Shown here piece by piece: positions 4,818-5,237 of a stretch of 5,237 bases of DNA; the stretch's first letter is position 1; every line of letters begins with the position of its first letter. Source of the DNA: Nocardioidaceae bacterium (GTDB lineage: Bacteria; Actinomycetota; Actinomycetes; Propionibacteriales; Nocardioidaceae); the NCBI GenBank assembly GCA_025966335.1, contig JAICRS010000217.1:1-5237 (forward strand), written 5' to 3'. The notes beneath the pieces are model-generated. The model saw only the letters and a program-made list of their open reading frames with translations. It had not been told where the DNA came from and did not search any database. The translations under genes and the position numbers were made by a program.

Positions 4818-5237
4818 TCAGCGTTCCCGATTCTTCTTCTTGTTCTTCTTCGCCTTCTTCGACTCCGGCTTGGGTGCGGCGATCTCGCCGGTCCACTGGA
4901 TCGGTGCGACCTCCTGGTCCGGCCGGAAGCTGACCCCTTCCAGCGTCCCGCCGTCCGGGGCGAGGTAGACCAGACAGGTCTGCATCGAGTCGCCCGCCTC
5001 GAACTCCTTCGGCAGCGGCTCGGACGCGCAGGGCCGGAAGCTGGTGGTGAAGGACGCCGCGGGGAGCAGGGTGTTCTCCGCGTCGACGCCCCACAACGGG
5101 ATCGGTACGCCGCCCACGTCGCCCGCACCGATGTTCTCCACGGTGACGTCGACGTAGTAGGGGGTCGCGGAGCGGGTGTACTCGTCGAGGACGAACCCGG
5201 AGAAGTCCTTGGTCTTCCCCTCGGCGGCCTTCTCCAC
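4818..5237 (-). CDS. Partial protein, probably exported, beta-rich domain with Lys-rich tail
   Basis: Only the last 139 codons are inside the window. The codon at the window edge is GTG, but there is no reason to take it as the true start, and the gene probably begins upstream. The visible part has a beta-rich look: YYVDVTVENIGAGDVGG (27-43 of the fragment), PIPLWGVDAEN, then FEAGDSMQTCLVYLAPDGG (79-97) and a closing IQWTGEI (113-119). This resembles Ig-like DUF4352-type domains of secreted or lipid-anchored actinobacterial proteins, but that is a resemblance, not an assignment. Cys70 and Cys88 could form a disulfide, fitting an extracytoplasmic location. The protein ends in a strongly basic tail, SKKAKKNKKKNRER (126-139), which might contact acidic wall polymers or the membrane. 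I do not recognise a specific function, and any signal peptide or lipobox lies outside the window. Confidence 0.75.
   Translation of the reverse strand: MEKAAEGKTKDFSGFVLDEYTRSATPYYVDVTVENIGAGDVGGVPIPLWGVDAENTLLPAASFTTSFRPCASEPLPKEFEAGDSMQTCLVYLAPDGGTLEGVSFRPDQEVAPIQWTGEIAAPKPESKKAKKNKKKNRER

Overview
This is a GC-rich window with strong G/C bias at third codon positions. All six genes I can support lie on the minus strand, so transcription runs from high to low coordinates. GC content, protein style and gene content (actinobacterial-type Dgt and DusB, a secreted SH3-plus-M15-like protein) suggest an actinomycete. Something near Nocardioidaceae is my best guess, but no rRNA or other marker settles the genus.

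Layout in the direction of transcription. (1) 5237-4818: the C-terminal part of a probably exported protein of unknown function with a lysine-rich tail, entering from outside the window. (2) 4751-3603: a complete tRNA-dihydrouridine synthase (dusB type), with candidate hairpins just upstream (end of the previous gene) and at its own stop codon. (3) 3602-3459: the longest intergenic region, about 144 bp, with the end of dusB and a probable promoter region for the next genes. (4) 3458-2514: an exported or membrane-anchored protein with a proline/glutamate linker, a bacterial SH3 domain and a C-terminal M15/LAS-like domain carrying an HxxGxAxD...HxH metal-site pattern. (5) 2509-1841: a HAD-superfamily hydrolase annotated by family as haloacid dehalogenase type II, 4 bp behind gene 4. 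(6) 1778-501: a dGTPase-like HD-domain triphosphohydrolase (dgt). (7) 504-1: a DUF488 protein whose start overlaps the dgt stop in an ATGA junction; it runs off the window edge.

The genes are mainly housekeeping: tRNA modification, dNTP pool control, a HAD hydrolase and a cell-envelope protein. Tight spacing suggests two transcriptional couplings, gene 4 with HAD and dgt with DUF488. The short gaps before dgt and dusB have -10-like hexamers placed so that transcription would start at or next to the ATG, consistent with leaderless mRNAs, which are common in actinobacteria.

I see no RNA genes, insertion sequences, CRISPR arrays, prophage genes or attachment sites. I found no convincing new biological system. 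The items most worth checking are the SH3-M15-like protein, the dgt/DUF488 overlap, the atypical active site of the HAD protein and the possible leaderless starts.
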